Of a stretch of 64,000 nucleotides of DNA, positions 1 through 12,500 are shown piece by piece. Under the pieces are notes generated by a model, which saw only the letters and a list, made by a program, of their open reading frames with translations, was not told the DNA's origin and ran no database searches. Numbering within the stretch: position 1 is the first letter of the stretch; every line of letters begins with the position of its first letter. This DNA comes from Dendrophyllia cribrosa (lineage: Eukaryota; Cnidaria; Anthozoa; Scleractinia; Dendrophylliidae), in NCBI GenBank assembly GCA_024195265.1, contig JAJLRJ010000002.1, forward strand, positions 19,776,604 through 19,840,603. Direction: 5' to 3'. The translations under genes and the position numbers were made by a program.

Positions 1-1150
1 CAAAACAGAACGGGAACAATAGATTCCAACATTTGCGACTTGAATAATGAAACGTCGAGTACAGAAGAATGAAATTTTAAGTTTAAAATGTTGGAATCTA
101 TTGTTCCCGTTCTGCTTTGTAATTGGTTAACTTTGTCGACGTAGCCCCGGTAACAGTAGCAGCACTGTAAATGCTTCTATGTAAGTGGCAAGTTGTTGTA
201 ATACTCTGCTGTTTAGTGTGTTACATTGTATAAGGTTGTTTTAGTCTGTGGAAGAAATCCCGAAGTAAGACCGTTAAGAAGTTATCAGCTAATCTGATAG
301 CAGTACGTTCACATTGCCATGGTGTTATTTTATAGTCTTTCTTTTTAAAGTTTACCCAACTGTAAACCTTCCAAAATAGTCAATCTTGTCAATCTTTAAC
401 CTACTTTATGAGCTGGTGTTGTAGGTCCACCTCCAGAGACGGTTTCTAAAGGAGACAAAAACCATATACCATATTTCATATACTACCGACTTCACGTAAT
501 AAAACTGTTGGCCTCTCAAAACAAGGCAAAGCAAAAAATAAATTAAAAAATCGTTTCCGACACACAGATCTCTATGGACAATTTGTCGCCCAAAATAACG
601 GAATTAAATACAACAACGCAGAATCTTTTCCATGATGAATAGATATGTTATGGTCTGTAATTTGAGGTCATCTTTATTATGCAAAAACGCTTTAAGAAGA
701 AATAAGAAATCTAAAGAAGAAACAAAAAAATAAGGAATAACTATTTTCATCTTTGAAATGTAACCCCCCCCCCCCCCAAAAAAAAAAAAAGAAAAATAAA
801 GAAATAATAAATACATAAAATAAATAATAAATAAATAAAAAATGCTCGAACTTCGGCAGCCTGCAGGTAACGTCTCTCAGCAGGCGAGACTGCAGTCCCA
901 CTCGATCCTCAATTTTTAATCTTCAAGCTTTCAAAAAGTAAGGGTCTTGACGAGAAAGTCGCTACAGTTTAGTTCATCTGACTCTCTTCACCGTAACTTT
1001 AAGCTCTCTCAGTTTTAGAGGTTTTAGAGAGGAAATGTCGCCAGATTTTAATCAACAATTTACAGTTACCATCCTTACAATATGCTCACAGCACTTCACG
1101 CATTTTACCACAAGCTGCGTAAGATTCAACTCTACTTAGTTGCTAGAATC
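1..1150. repeat. Left copy of a 1.15-kb duplicated segment
   Basis: Bases 1-1150 match 4045-5280 almost continuously, starting inside a foldback MITE and ending at TGCTAGAATC. This copy carries about 64 extra bases near 988-1050 and lacks the MITE inserted in the other copy. The segment is noncoding. The window edge truncates it. Confidence 0.88.
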
Positions 1151-1225
1151 GTGGTGGTGGTGAAAATCATAGAATATTGGTGGTGGTGGTGAAAACAATA
1201 GAATTGTGGTGGTGCTAGCCTATAT
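1150..1225. repeat. GTGGTGGTG minisatellite
   Basis: Three imperfect units of GTGGTGGTG(GTG)AAAA(T/C)(C/A)ATAGAAT. A similar GTGG-rich tract lies beside exon 38 at 10673-10705. Confidence 0.75.
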
Positions 1226-1534
1226 AAATAAGTTACAAATATTCGTCTTTTTCTCAGTTAACATTGAGCTTCCACTGTAATGACTTTTGTAGATGTTGAG
1301 AGATTGAAATAAACACTTTTCTTTTAAAATTTGTGTGTTAAAACTGGTCTGTTCGCGCCAAAATACAAAATTTCAAGTGCCAAGTGCCAAGAATCAATGA
1401 ACAGGAAACAAAACTTTTCTGTTGTGTAAGTTAATGAACTCTTTTCGAAAATGGTGCGTATAGTTCATAAGTAATGCAGGCAACAGATAATGGGCAAAAT
1501 TTGGGTGGCAGGGAAGCACGGCTATAACTAGGGA

Positions 1535-2250
1535 TTTGGAGGACCAGGAGGGGAGTGCCTCCTGGGCGGAGAACAGGTCAAGTGGTACCGGGGGTAGCCA
1601 CCCTGGACTGAATGATCCGGACCTGTCTCCAGCAGGTGAGGCCCATATCCCATAGCCACAGGGGATTAAGGGAACCAGGAGGGGGGTGCCTTACCTGGGG
1701 GGGTACAGATCAGGGGGGACCGGGGTACCCACCCTGGAATGGATATTTTTCCGGACCTGTCTCCAAGGGCTAAGCCTTACTGTGGGGTAAAGTGCAGCCG
1801 AGGGTTCCACTTCCCCGCCACCAATCTTTATTCCTGGTAAGATAATAATCCTGGTATACAACGACTGACAGAGCTAAGAGCTTAAGATAGCTACCATTAC
1901 AAATGCGAGAAGCTAACAGAGGATGAACAGGCAAGTGCGGTATAGGATAATAAGAAGGAGGGAAAAGCATGTGCTAAGCGTGTGAATAGCTGACTATAAC
2001 CTTTGTTAAGATACATTTTGCGAGGCTTGATTACAATGGACTTTGCTTATGGAAGAAGGATATATTGTTTAGTACATAAGAAGCCCTTGTGGATTGATTT
2101 GCTTGGACTCTAAACCTTGTTTACAAGAACTGACTGAAACCTTTGTTGAGATACGTTCTAGAAGGTTCGATTACATTGGACAATGATATATTGAAGTTGA
2201 TAAGGAGCCATGGAGGATTATTGTTCTTGGACTCTGAACCTTGTTTACAT
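1535..2250. repeat. Two adjacent tandem dimers
   Basis: Units of about 131 bp at 1540 and 1671 share CCAGGAGGGG, GGTACCGGGG, CCACCCTGGA and CCGGACCTGTCTCCA. A second pair of about 134-bp units, from about 1995 and 2128, shares ACCTTTGTT(A/G)AGATAC and TTGGACTCT(A/G)AACCTTGTTT. No coding signal. They may be the remains of one degenerate element. Confidence 0.65.
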
Positions 2251-2827
2251 TATTCTATAAACTACAGATATTCCTTATATTTGGCAAGGATTTGTGACAG
2301 AACATAAATAAATGCCACAGGCCTCAAGTGTATAGCATTCTGTGTCTGATTGTCTCAATGTTCATTAACAGCAGTTTATTCTACAATAAACGTTAACAAC
2401 AATGCTTGTCTGAAAAGGTTAAGACAATTTTTACTACTTTTACAACTCTTACATGTTACACTTAGTTACACAAATATTGTAACTCAAATCATATTTTTTA
2501 TTATAGCCTATCTTAAATGGACACCGAATCTCAGGGGGGAGGGGGGTTTGAGAGTAATGTGCGACAATTATAAAAATTTTTTACATTTAACACTCAAATA
2601 TTTTAATTCGTAATCATTTCTAATTATAGCTTATCCTAAATTTATACACTTCTAATAAAGTTTTATTTTGTACCTTTTATAATTTCGTGGCTACCTGGAA
2701 ACTAGCTCTTATGCTAAGTGTACTGACCACGCTAAATAAAGGATTGATTGATTGATAATTTATGCGGCAAGAAAAAGAACCTTGCGTATTTACGTTACGG
2801 TTCAGTGATTTTTATTGATATGAATAA

Positions 2828-2990
2828 GGGCCTGGTCGCACTACAGTCAAAAACAAAAATTAGCCCGTGCAAAAACCGAGGAAAACAAAAGAAACCGCTT
2901 CGATGGGACACGCTTTTTGTGAAATGTTTTTGTTTTTATGTCATTTTGCACGGTCTAATTTTTGTTTTTGACTGTACTGTGACCAGGCCC
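2828..2990. mobile_element. MITE with TAA target duplication
   Basis: Inverted ends GGGCCTGGTC/GACCAGGCCC continue inward through CAGTCAAAAACAAAAATTAG and its complement, with TAA at 2825-2827 and 2991-2993. The TAA duplication suggests a Harbinger-like family. Confidence 0.8.
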
Positions 2991-2995
2991 TAAGA

Positions 2996-3200
2996 GACAA
3001 TAGCCTATGACGTCAGCTAGTTAATAATCCACAGCAATTTAATGAGAATCTACCGCATTTTATTCATGAGATCAAGACAATAGCCTATGACGTCACCTAG
3101 TTAATATAATCCACATCAATTTAATGATACTCCACCGCATTTTACTCACGAGAACAAGACAATAGTCCACGACGTCACCCGCGTTAATGAATTCCTGCCC
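2996..3200. repeat. Tandem repeat with CRE-like TGACGTCA cores
   Basis: About two and a half units of 75-90 bp share GACAATAGCCTATGACGTCA, then GTTAAT, TTTAATGA and CCGCATTTTA. Each unit has a TGACGTCA or CGACGTCA core. Its position, downstream of exon 41 in transcription, makes a promoter role unproven. Confidence 0.65.
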
Positions 3201-3450
3201 CCGCTAATGAGATTCCGGCCCAAAAATGGTGGTTAATTTCATCCTTCCTATACTACTATCGTTGTAGAAACTGGACCATCATATTTAGGTTTCCTATGAT
3301 ACAAATATGTCTTTTTGCGTTTCATTCTAAATGATACTAAATAATTAGATAGTGGTAACATCGCCTTTAAGTCTTGAACTTCAGAACTCAGCGCCTGTTA
3401 CTGAAAATCACCGACAGAATAGATTATCACAAATGTACTGTCAAACTTAC

Positions 3451-3579
3451 CAACACAGTCAAGTTTACACCCAGTGTTACAACACTTCAGCATTGCATCA
3501 CCACAATCCCTGTCATGATTGCAAACGTTTTGTGGTTCCTGTGGATATTCTGCTGGAGCCTCGATTACTGGACATTTTC
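3451..3579 (-). CDS. Exon 41: WAP domain with seven cysteines, gene continues left
   Basis: A 43-codon exon bounded by TTTCGTGCAG and GTTG/GTAAGT, phase 1. It encodes [18 protein letters not shown] and [11 protein letters not shown]. Only seven of the eight WAP cysteines are present: the second is missing, which leaves its usual partner (the seventh) free. The good donor means further exons lie outside the window. I found no later coding exon between 1 and 3450. Confidence 0.75.
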
Positions 3580-6500
3580 CTGCACGAAACTATGGATAAA
3601 AACAATACATGAGACTATTCCAATGACAACTATTGGGCAGCAATTTACATTCATATAAGAACTACTGAGCAGTACGTTCCTATGGAACTGCTAGGCATGG
3701 TTTACAAGGTGGTTCTGTTTTGAATTTGCGGATAAAATCCTAAGGTGTAATATGATATGTGTAAGAAGAAAGCTATTGAGCATGCAGTACTTTACAGCGT
3801 TATGTTTACAGTAATCATATTGAGCAGTAGTTTCTTGCGGGGCTGTTTATTATGGCGAACAAGGTGGTTACAACTTTTGACTCTGTGGATGATACCGGCT
3901 AAGGCTGACCATTCAAATGGAAGCTACTGAGCAGTGCTTCCTTTTGTACTGTTTATTAACTTTACACAGCAACTTTTGAAATCCTGAAGTAAATTACAGT
4001 GCTGCTACTGTTACCGGGGCCACCTAGACAAAGTTATCCAATCACAAAACAGAACGGGAACAATAGATTCCAACATTTGCGACTTGAATAATGAAACGTC
4101 GAGTACAGAAGAATGAAATTTTAAGTTTAAAATGTTGGAATCTATTGTTCCCGTTCTGCTTTGTGATTGGTTAACTTTGTCGACGTGGCCCCGGTAACAG
4201 TAGCAGCACTGTAAATGCTTCTATGTAAGTGGCAAGTTGTTGTAATACTCTGCTGTTTAGTGTGTTACATTGTATAAGGTTGTTTTAGTCTGTGGAAGAA
4301 ATCCCGAAGTAAGACCGTTAAGAAGTTATCAGCTAATCTGATAGCAGTACGTTCACATTGCCATAGTGTTATTTTATAGTCTTTCTTTTTAAAGTTTACC
4401 CAACTGTAAACCTTCGAAAATAGTCAATCTTGTCAATCTTTAACCTACTTTATGAGCTGGTGTTGTAGGTCCACCTCCAGAGACGGTTTCTAAAGAAGGA
4501 GACAAAAACCATATACCATATTTCATATACTACTGACTTCACGTAATAAAACTGTTGGCCTCTCAAAACAAGGCAAAGCAAAAAATAAATTAAAAAATCG
4601 TTTCTGACACACAGATCTCTATGGACAATTTGTCGCCCAAAATAACGGAATTAAATACAACAACGCAGAATCTTTTCCATGATGAGTAGATATATTATGG
4701 TCTGCAATTTGAGGTCATCTTTATTATGCAAAAACGCTTTAAGAAGAAATAAGAAATCTAAAGAAGAAACAAAAAAATAAGGAATAACTGTTTTCATCTT
4801 TAAAATGTAACCCCTCCCCCACCCCCAAAAAAATAAATAAATGAAATAAATAATAAATAAATAAAAAATGCTCGAACTTGGGCAGCCTGCAGGTTACGTC
4901 TCTAAGCAGGCGAGACTGCAGTCCTACTTGATCCTCAAGTTGCAATCTTCAAGCTTTCATAAAGTAAGGGTCTTGACGAGAAATTGGCTACAGATTTTAA
5001 TCAACAATTTACAGTTGCCATCCTTACAATAGACCTCTTTCATAATGGCGGCTGATTTGTTTATTCTTTTATATGTATGTTAATTAGCCTCACTGGCCTC
5101 ATTTAAGAGTAAAAATTGTTTTGAATTTTGCACGTTACCGAGGCCAGTGAAGCTAGTTAACATACATATAAAAGAATAAATAAATCGGCCGCCATTATGA
5201 AAGAGGTCTATATGCTCACAGCACTTCACGCATTTTACGACAAGCTGCGTAAGATTCAACTCTACTCAGTTGCTAGAATCGACCACGATCACGAGAGAGC
5301 AGAACTTACCAGGATCACGAGAGGTCTTTACTAATTATCAGAAAATCAGTTATCTCAAGATCAAGATTTGATTTAGCTGTTAGCCGTTGGCTTGTTCTAT
5401 ATTTACCTTAAGGTTCGGTTAAAGGGTTGCATCAAACACGTGTCGGCACATGTCATTTTTGTTAAATTGATCTAGTAATTGTTCGACATAGCGGGGGCTC
5501 GAGAAAGGGATGTTGTTAAATTTTACCGATCTGTCGCAGTGTCTTGATTTTTAATCGATATCACGTAAGAATGCTTACTGTTTTAAAACAGTATATCATG
5601 TCATATGATTTTCTTATATTCGATGCACAGAACGTGCGTTGTTCCTGATGTAAAGTCCAGTATAACTATAACACTTTTTATCCTTGATATAATCTTGAGC
5701 ATTTTAAAACTTTAAACAAACGCAATTTTTATTTCAAAGAGTTTTTAACCTGTTGTTAAACCACTACCAACCTGTGCATTGTCCCGGATGTAACACTGTT
5801 AGGTTCGTTTCACTTTCGCACTGAGCCACTTCTAGATTACATTTGTTGGGGTACGTTATACCGTCCGAAGCACAGTATGGATCATATTCTCTCGTGCATA
5901 CTTTATTACACACACAGACAGCCTTGTTGTTCTTTACCACACATCTGCGGCCCTGGTTGCTGCACACAACTCCATCACACGGGTTAACACTTAAACCTGA
6001 TGATAAAACAAATGATCATATCAATTGTTTTGGCTCCCACAGTGACAGAATACATGTGTTCGGTACCTTCATGGGGCTCTCTTACGATGCCCGCTGTGGA
6101 GCCCCATACTCATAGAACCTATGCTGTCATTTTTCATGATCATAGCTGGCGGAATGTTTCGCGGGCGGCGTAACAACACGACTTAATTTGAGCACGTTTT
6201 ATAAACATGACTACAAAACTAACGAGAACACAAAGGAAAAGTCAATCCAAAATTGATATCAACATAAATTCCTATCGAAAAATGTAATTTCTTTTACCTT
6301 TTAGTCCCTCGGCTGCTAGGAAATTCTTTAAAACTCCGCTTCTTTGGTTCTGACTTCCGAAGAAGAAATATCGCCCCGCATTGATAAAAACGTATGAAGT
6401 TCCTCGAAGCAAGATTTTATCCCTTAAAGCTCTTCTTTTTCCACTATAGCGCCTTCTGAGTATTCTTTAAAGCTTTCTCTTTCCATTTTAAATATTTTAA

Positions 6501-9500
6501 ATGTTATTACTCCGATAAGACGAAAACCAAGCACTTGCGCGATCTCGTACGCGCATGTGTTCGCATGTTGGGCGACGGACGCGCCCGCTAGCTAACCCTG
6601 CGCGACGTACGTACATCGTACGCGCCCGCGAAACATTCCGCTGGCCATGATCATGGAAAATGACAGGCATAGTTCCATGAGTATGGAGCTCCGCGAGAGC
6701 TCCGCTATAACTTTTCCTTTTCTGAATAAATCTCGACGTGACCGCTCAAATGAAATCTAGTCCATAGTAGTTTCCTGTGTACAAGGTGGCTGTTACTTTA
6801 GAGTATGTGGATGGAGTGTTAGCAGTACTTCTCTGTAATGCTCTTTATTATCCTGCACAAGGTGATTTTACTTTTGAGTAGGTGGATGATGTTTATCTTA
6901 CAATCTTGAATTGAGAAGTACTTACCTATTGTACTGTTTATTATGCTGAGTATGGTGGTCCTAGCTTTTCAGTCTATGGGTGAAGTTCTAAACCATGAAC
7001 AAAGTGGTTCTAACATTTGAATATGTGAATGGCATCCGAAAGTGTGACTATCAAAAAAGACTCTACTGAGAAGTACTTTTCTGTGCTAACTAATATGGTT
7101 GTAACGTTTACGTTTTTGAGTGAAATCTTAAAGTTTGTCCATTTAGTTGAAGCTATTATTACGAGGGATGCCTGTGCCAGACCACGTTAAAGTTTTGGTT
7201 GAGTTTGGTTTCCTTCATCGTCGTCGCAAATGGCAAAGTGTTTTTTTAAAGCTTCCCGTATCCCGCGGGCAGAGTTTTACTGGTCTGATTGGTTGACACG
7301 CCATCTCGTGATCTCGCTCTTGATTTCAAGATGCGGCAAAATCTCTCCGTGTGTTGACTTGAAAAGCAGAAGGAAGAGTTACAGCGTACAAGTTTTCCAG
7401 AAAATACAAGGCGTTCATGGATGGATAGGACTGTTTGATATTGCGTTCGCCGGTTATTGCTGTGGTATTTTTTGTTCCGGCAAGTTTTGTGTTTTATTTC
7501 AGTTTGCGATCGTGGTTTAAAGTGTCGGCTACTGAATGTAGTGAATGTAGTGTAGTGTTACTTTTAATACATAATTTTAAGCTTATGTTTCTTCGTAGAA
7601 GTACTCAAAACACTTGGGAATCAATACTGCAATGGGTTAAAAACGCCACGAGTTCTTGTTTTTGCGTCACTTTGATGTAACAATAATGGTATTACTCTTT
7701 CTATCAACCCAAATTTTAATAAACGTAAACCCCATTCTGTTATTTTTTTTTGAGACAGTACAAATACCAACGTTTGTAATACTATACTGCAGTTAAATTT
7801 TCATTTATTTGTAAGTGTAAACATTGTGACTGTGGGTAGCCATTCAAAGTTACAGTAATGTTTACATCGACTAAAACATACCTCGTGAACGCCTCCAGGC
7901 GTCTTATTTGGGTATATTTTCTGCCGGTGCAGCTTGTTTTTAATACTTTAAGAAATCATGTTTGACTTGTAGCTGTGATATCGTCGTCAAAATCGGCACA
8001 CAAAAAAAGCAAACATGCTAGCAAAATCGTTTGTATGACTTTCTCCTAAACAAAAAAAGACACAGCTTAATGGTGTTGCAGTCAACTTACATTCTCCAAG
8101 ATGATCCAGTTTCAGTTGAAAATGTTTTGCTTGACAAGCAACCGCCTCCAGTCCACACATGTTTCCATACGTTTTGCCGTCTGTTCCACACACTGGGCGG
8201 TAATCAGCAGTGCAGATGATGGGACACTTACAAACAGGCAAACCTTCTTCTACTTCACAGCGTGTGCGAGGAAAAGGACACCTGTAGTTCTTGCATGGAT
8301 CTATCAACACAAAGCAAAAGCAACACAGTAAAAAAAGAAGAAGACTTTTTCCAGGAGAAGCGTTAAATGACAAACGTACAATCTAGGGCAATGTCACAGG
8401 AATTTCTGTGATTCTTGGTCAACATTGAACGAGAGATTCGATTAACCCTTTAACTCCTAAGAGTGCCAAACATCAAAATTCAGGAAAAATTCAAAATTTT
8501 GTTTATTCAATACTGAAAAACAATTGGTACCATGCAAAAGTACTGCTGAAGAGGTTTCATGTGAATGGTCACACCATAGGATTTCATCCACAGACTTAAA
8601 AGTTAGAACAAATGGTACCATGCAAAAGTACTGCTGAAGAGGTTTCATGTGAATGGTCACACCATACGATTCCATCCACAGACTTAAAAGTTAGAACAAA
8701 TGGTACCATGCAAAAGTACTGCTGAAGAGGTTTCATGTGAATGGTCACACCATAGGATTTCATCAACAGACTCAAAAGTTAGAACAAATGGTACCATGCA
8801 AAAGTACTGCTGAACAGACAGGTTTCATTTGAATGGTCACACCATAGGATTTCATCAACAGACTCAAAAGTTAGAACAAATGGTACTATGCAAAAGTACC
8901 GCTGAAGAGGTTTCATTTGAATGGTCACACCATAGGATTTTATCAACAGACTCAAAAGTTAGAACAAATGGTACCATGCAAAAGTACTGCTGAAGAGGTT
9001 TCATTTGGATGGTCACACCATAGGATTTTATCAACAGACTCAAAAGTTAGAACAAATGGTACCGTGCAAAAGTACTGCTGAACAGACAGGTTTCATTTGA
9101 ATGGTCACACCATAGGATTTCATCAACAGACTCAAAAGTTAGAACAAATGGTACCATGCAAAAGTACTACTGAAGAGGTTTCATTTGAATGGTCACACCA
9201 TAGGATTTCATTTACAGACTCAAAAGTTAGAACCACTTACATGTCTCCATAATTGACTCTGGGAGTGAAAGGGTAAACCCCTTCTGGCACTCCCAGAGTC
9301 AATTATGGAGACATGTAGTGTAGTTCTAACTTTTGAGTTTGTTGACGAAATCCTATGGTGTGACCATTCAAATGAAACCTCTTTGGAAATATGACTGCCG
9401 ATTTATTATTCTTTTATGTGTATGTAAATTTGCCTGACTAGCCTCGTTAGCATGTGCAAAGTTGATAAATCTGAACAAAATCATAAACAAATCGAATTTT

Positions 9501-12500
9501 ATTAAGTAAAATAACACATAAACTTACACAGTCGTGAGATCCTAGCAGTGATATTAAAAGCAAACAAGGGACTGTCTATATCTTAATGGCTGAAAATAGC
9601 AACAGCAAGCAAAAATTGGATCCAAACAGAATAGAAAACGCAGCCAACCATTACTTTACTTGCCATAAGACAGAGACCGGCTAATTGTCTAGCTTTCCGT
9701 ACCTTTGAAAAGCACAGTTTCTTTTATGCGCCACATATCAGCTAGCATGATGAACCACGATCCTATTTATAGATCGACGGCGTTCATATTTAAAAACAAC
9801 TTTGTCGCCCTGAAATGTTCGTGGTCGATTTTGTCGTCAAACCTCTGCCAGACTTCATTTCACTTGCCATATGATAAAAAGCAGTCAATTCCGAACTTTT
9901 TCCAGCCGTTGAAAAGCGTAAAGTTGCTTTTATATGCGCTACATAGACCTACAAAAAGCGAACACTTCATTGAACTTCACATTGCAGCCACGAGTAGGTA
10001 CCAGTCTTCGACCGAAGTGCGCGATATAGGTGCGCGTTAATGCATATGACCCATATGACGTAATTCAAGATGGTACTGAAAAGGTACATGAACGACGAAA
10101 AAGATCTCCATTTGGTATCACAGGACGCCCAAGATTAGGATGTGTTCTCCTAACGTCGAACGCAATCAATGGAGTCGTCTCGATTAGAATTTGATGTGCT
10201 TCGTGTTTACCCTTTCACTCCCAGAATCAATTATGGAGACATGCAATGTAGTTCTAACTTTTGAGTCTGTCGATGAAACCCTACAGTATAGCCATTCAAA
10301 TGAAATGTCTTTGGCAGTACTTTTGCATGGTACCATTTGCTTTTCAATATTTTACAAAACGAAATTTGGGATTTTTCTTGAATTTGGATCTTTGGCACTC
10401 TTGGAAGTTACAGTGCTGCTACTGTTACCGGGGCCACCTCGACAAAGTTAACCAATCACAAAGCAGAACGGGAACAATAGATTCCAACATTTTAAAGTTA
10501 AAATTTCGTTGTTCTGTACTCGACATTTCATTATTCAAATCGCAAATTTTGGAATCTATTGTTCCCGTTCTGCTTTGTGATTGGTTAACTTTGTCTAGGT
10601 GGCCCCGGTAACAGTAGCAGCACTGTAAAGGGTTAAGTATACACTTCTTTAAGAAATGAAGCATAAGGATTTTGTGGTGGATTGTGGTGGTGTGGTGGTG
10701 GAGTAGTATCTACTCACTGATGCACATGTCCTCACAGCTCGAAACGGTTTCAAAGTTGTTCCCATTTCCCTGGCATCCTCCATAAACGAACCCCTCACAT
10801 CGTTTGGTGGTAGCATTGAAGAAGTACCGTGGCATATAACCAAGACATAGCCCTTGGGCGGGAGGGAGATCACACACTGGAGTACGAAAAACAACACTTT
10901 AAGTGATTTGTTATATAGCAACACAAAAAAACACAACACAACACAGTTTGAAAAATGCGCCGAGCACTCGAGGTAAACATCAATCGCATCATAATCATGG
11001 CACCTTTTGTCACGGTCTGATCACGTGCGCTAGCGGGCAACAGTGCAATGTTACCCTCTGACATCAAAATTGTTGCCCGCTTTCGCAAATGTTGCCCACT
11101 TAGGACAATTGGCGAGAAACAGTTTGTTTGTTAGATGTCATGTGACCATGAATTAACCAATCAACGCACGCGTTGTATTGAGAAATATAGCTATATAACA
11201 ATAGTAATTATTACACATTATTATTAATATTAGTAGTAGTAATGTGTAAGTTCGGTGGTTTTCATAGTTCCTTGTGGTAATTACCTACAGCAATGCAGGC
11301 CTTCACACACACACTTATGATTGCCTGCATTTTTTAACATAACTGCTTTGGCTATAATAGAGAAGTGATCTTATTATGTAGAGGTTTCAGTAGAGCAATT
11401 AATTAAGCATGAAAAAATATAAACTAAAACGTTTGGTGGCTGCGTAACACTTGGTTGGACACATGAAAAGTAACAAATGGTGAAAAGAAAGTGCCAACAT
11501 TTATACAAAAAAAAAACAACCAGTTCAGGCCTTGCCCTTCTTCAACGGATGTCTGCGCCACAACATCAAAGTTTTGGAATATTTCTACTTCTTGCCAAGC
11601 GAGTAGTTTTGAAAAGAAGGGCAAGTTGAAAGTTGAGGCTGTGTGTTTAGCAGGTCCCTTGTTGTCATTATTTTTCCTTAATTCCACCACAGAGCTTGAA
11701 CCCACGAACCTGAACGTCATTCGCACAGTATCCATTAGAATTGAAATACTCTTCGATGATATTTGACTTGAAATGCTTTGCTAAATGCCTGTCATAAAAC
11801 GGTCAGTATTGATGGATTGACTGTAAGAGCAACAAGTACTCACCACATGCTCCGATGTGCTTCACTTTTAAGGTACGAATGCTCTCTGGTTTGCAAGCTT
11901 CCACCGCCAACTGACATTTGTTACTATAGTTACGCCCATCAGAGCCACAGACAGGTGCAAACTCTTCAATGCACACTTCTGGACACAGGCATTCTGCTTC
12001 GCCATTCTCACCCGGTGAACAAATGGTCTTAGGAAACTTGCACTTTTTACATGGGTCTTCAACATAAGGCACCTTGTCCAAACCGAGTGGGACCAGTTCT
12101 GTCAACAAAGAGAATGAACTTTAACCTGGCAAGGCATGAAATGTAGTTATACGTCATAACAGAGTTGTTGAATAGGCCATAAATTAGGGTTTGTATGCAC
12201 AAACAAGTAGATTAAATGAAGGTGTATTTATAAAGGGTTGGTTACAACCTGCACTATTGTGTGATATTTTTTTGTCTAGAAACAACAACCTTCTAGATTT
12301 TAAGTTTAGTTTGATTAAAGCGCTGTCAATTAATCACAACTTCCAACTCCGTTGCGTTGTTAATTTGCTGTACCACTTACGTGGCTTATGTGGTACAGCC
12401 TGTTATTTACTATTCACGTGGTACACCCTGTTACCAAGGGCACGTGGTCACACTGTTACACTCTATACTACTTACGCCGTACATCCTGTTGTTAAGAGAA

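Noticed and set aside
10191..10664. Frames of 79-116 residues on both strands near 10.2-10.7 kb
   Set aside because: They lie in the nested MITEs. The inverted repeats give mirror-image translations.
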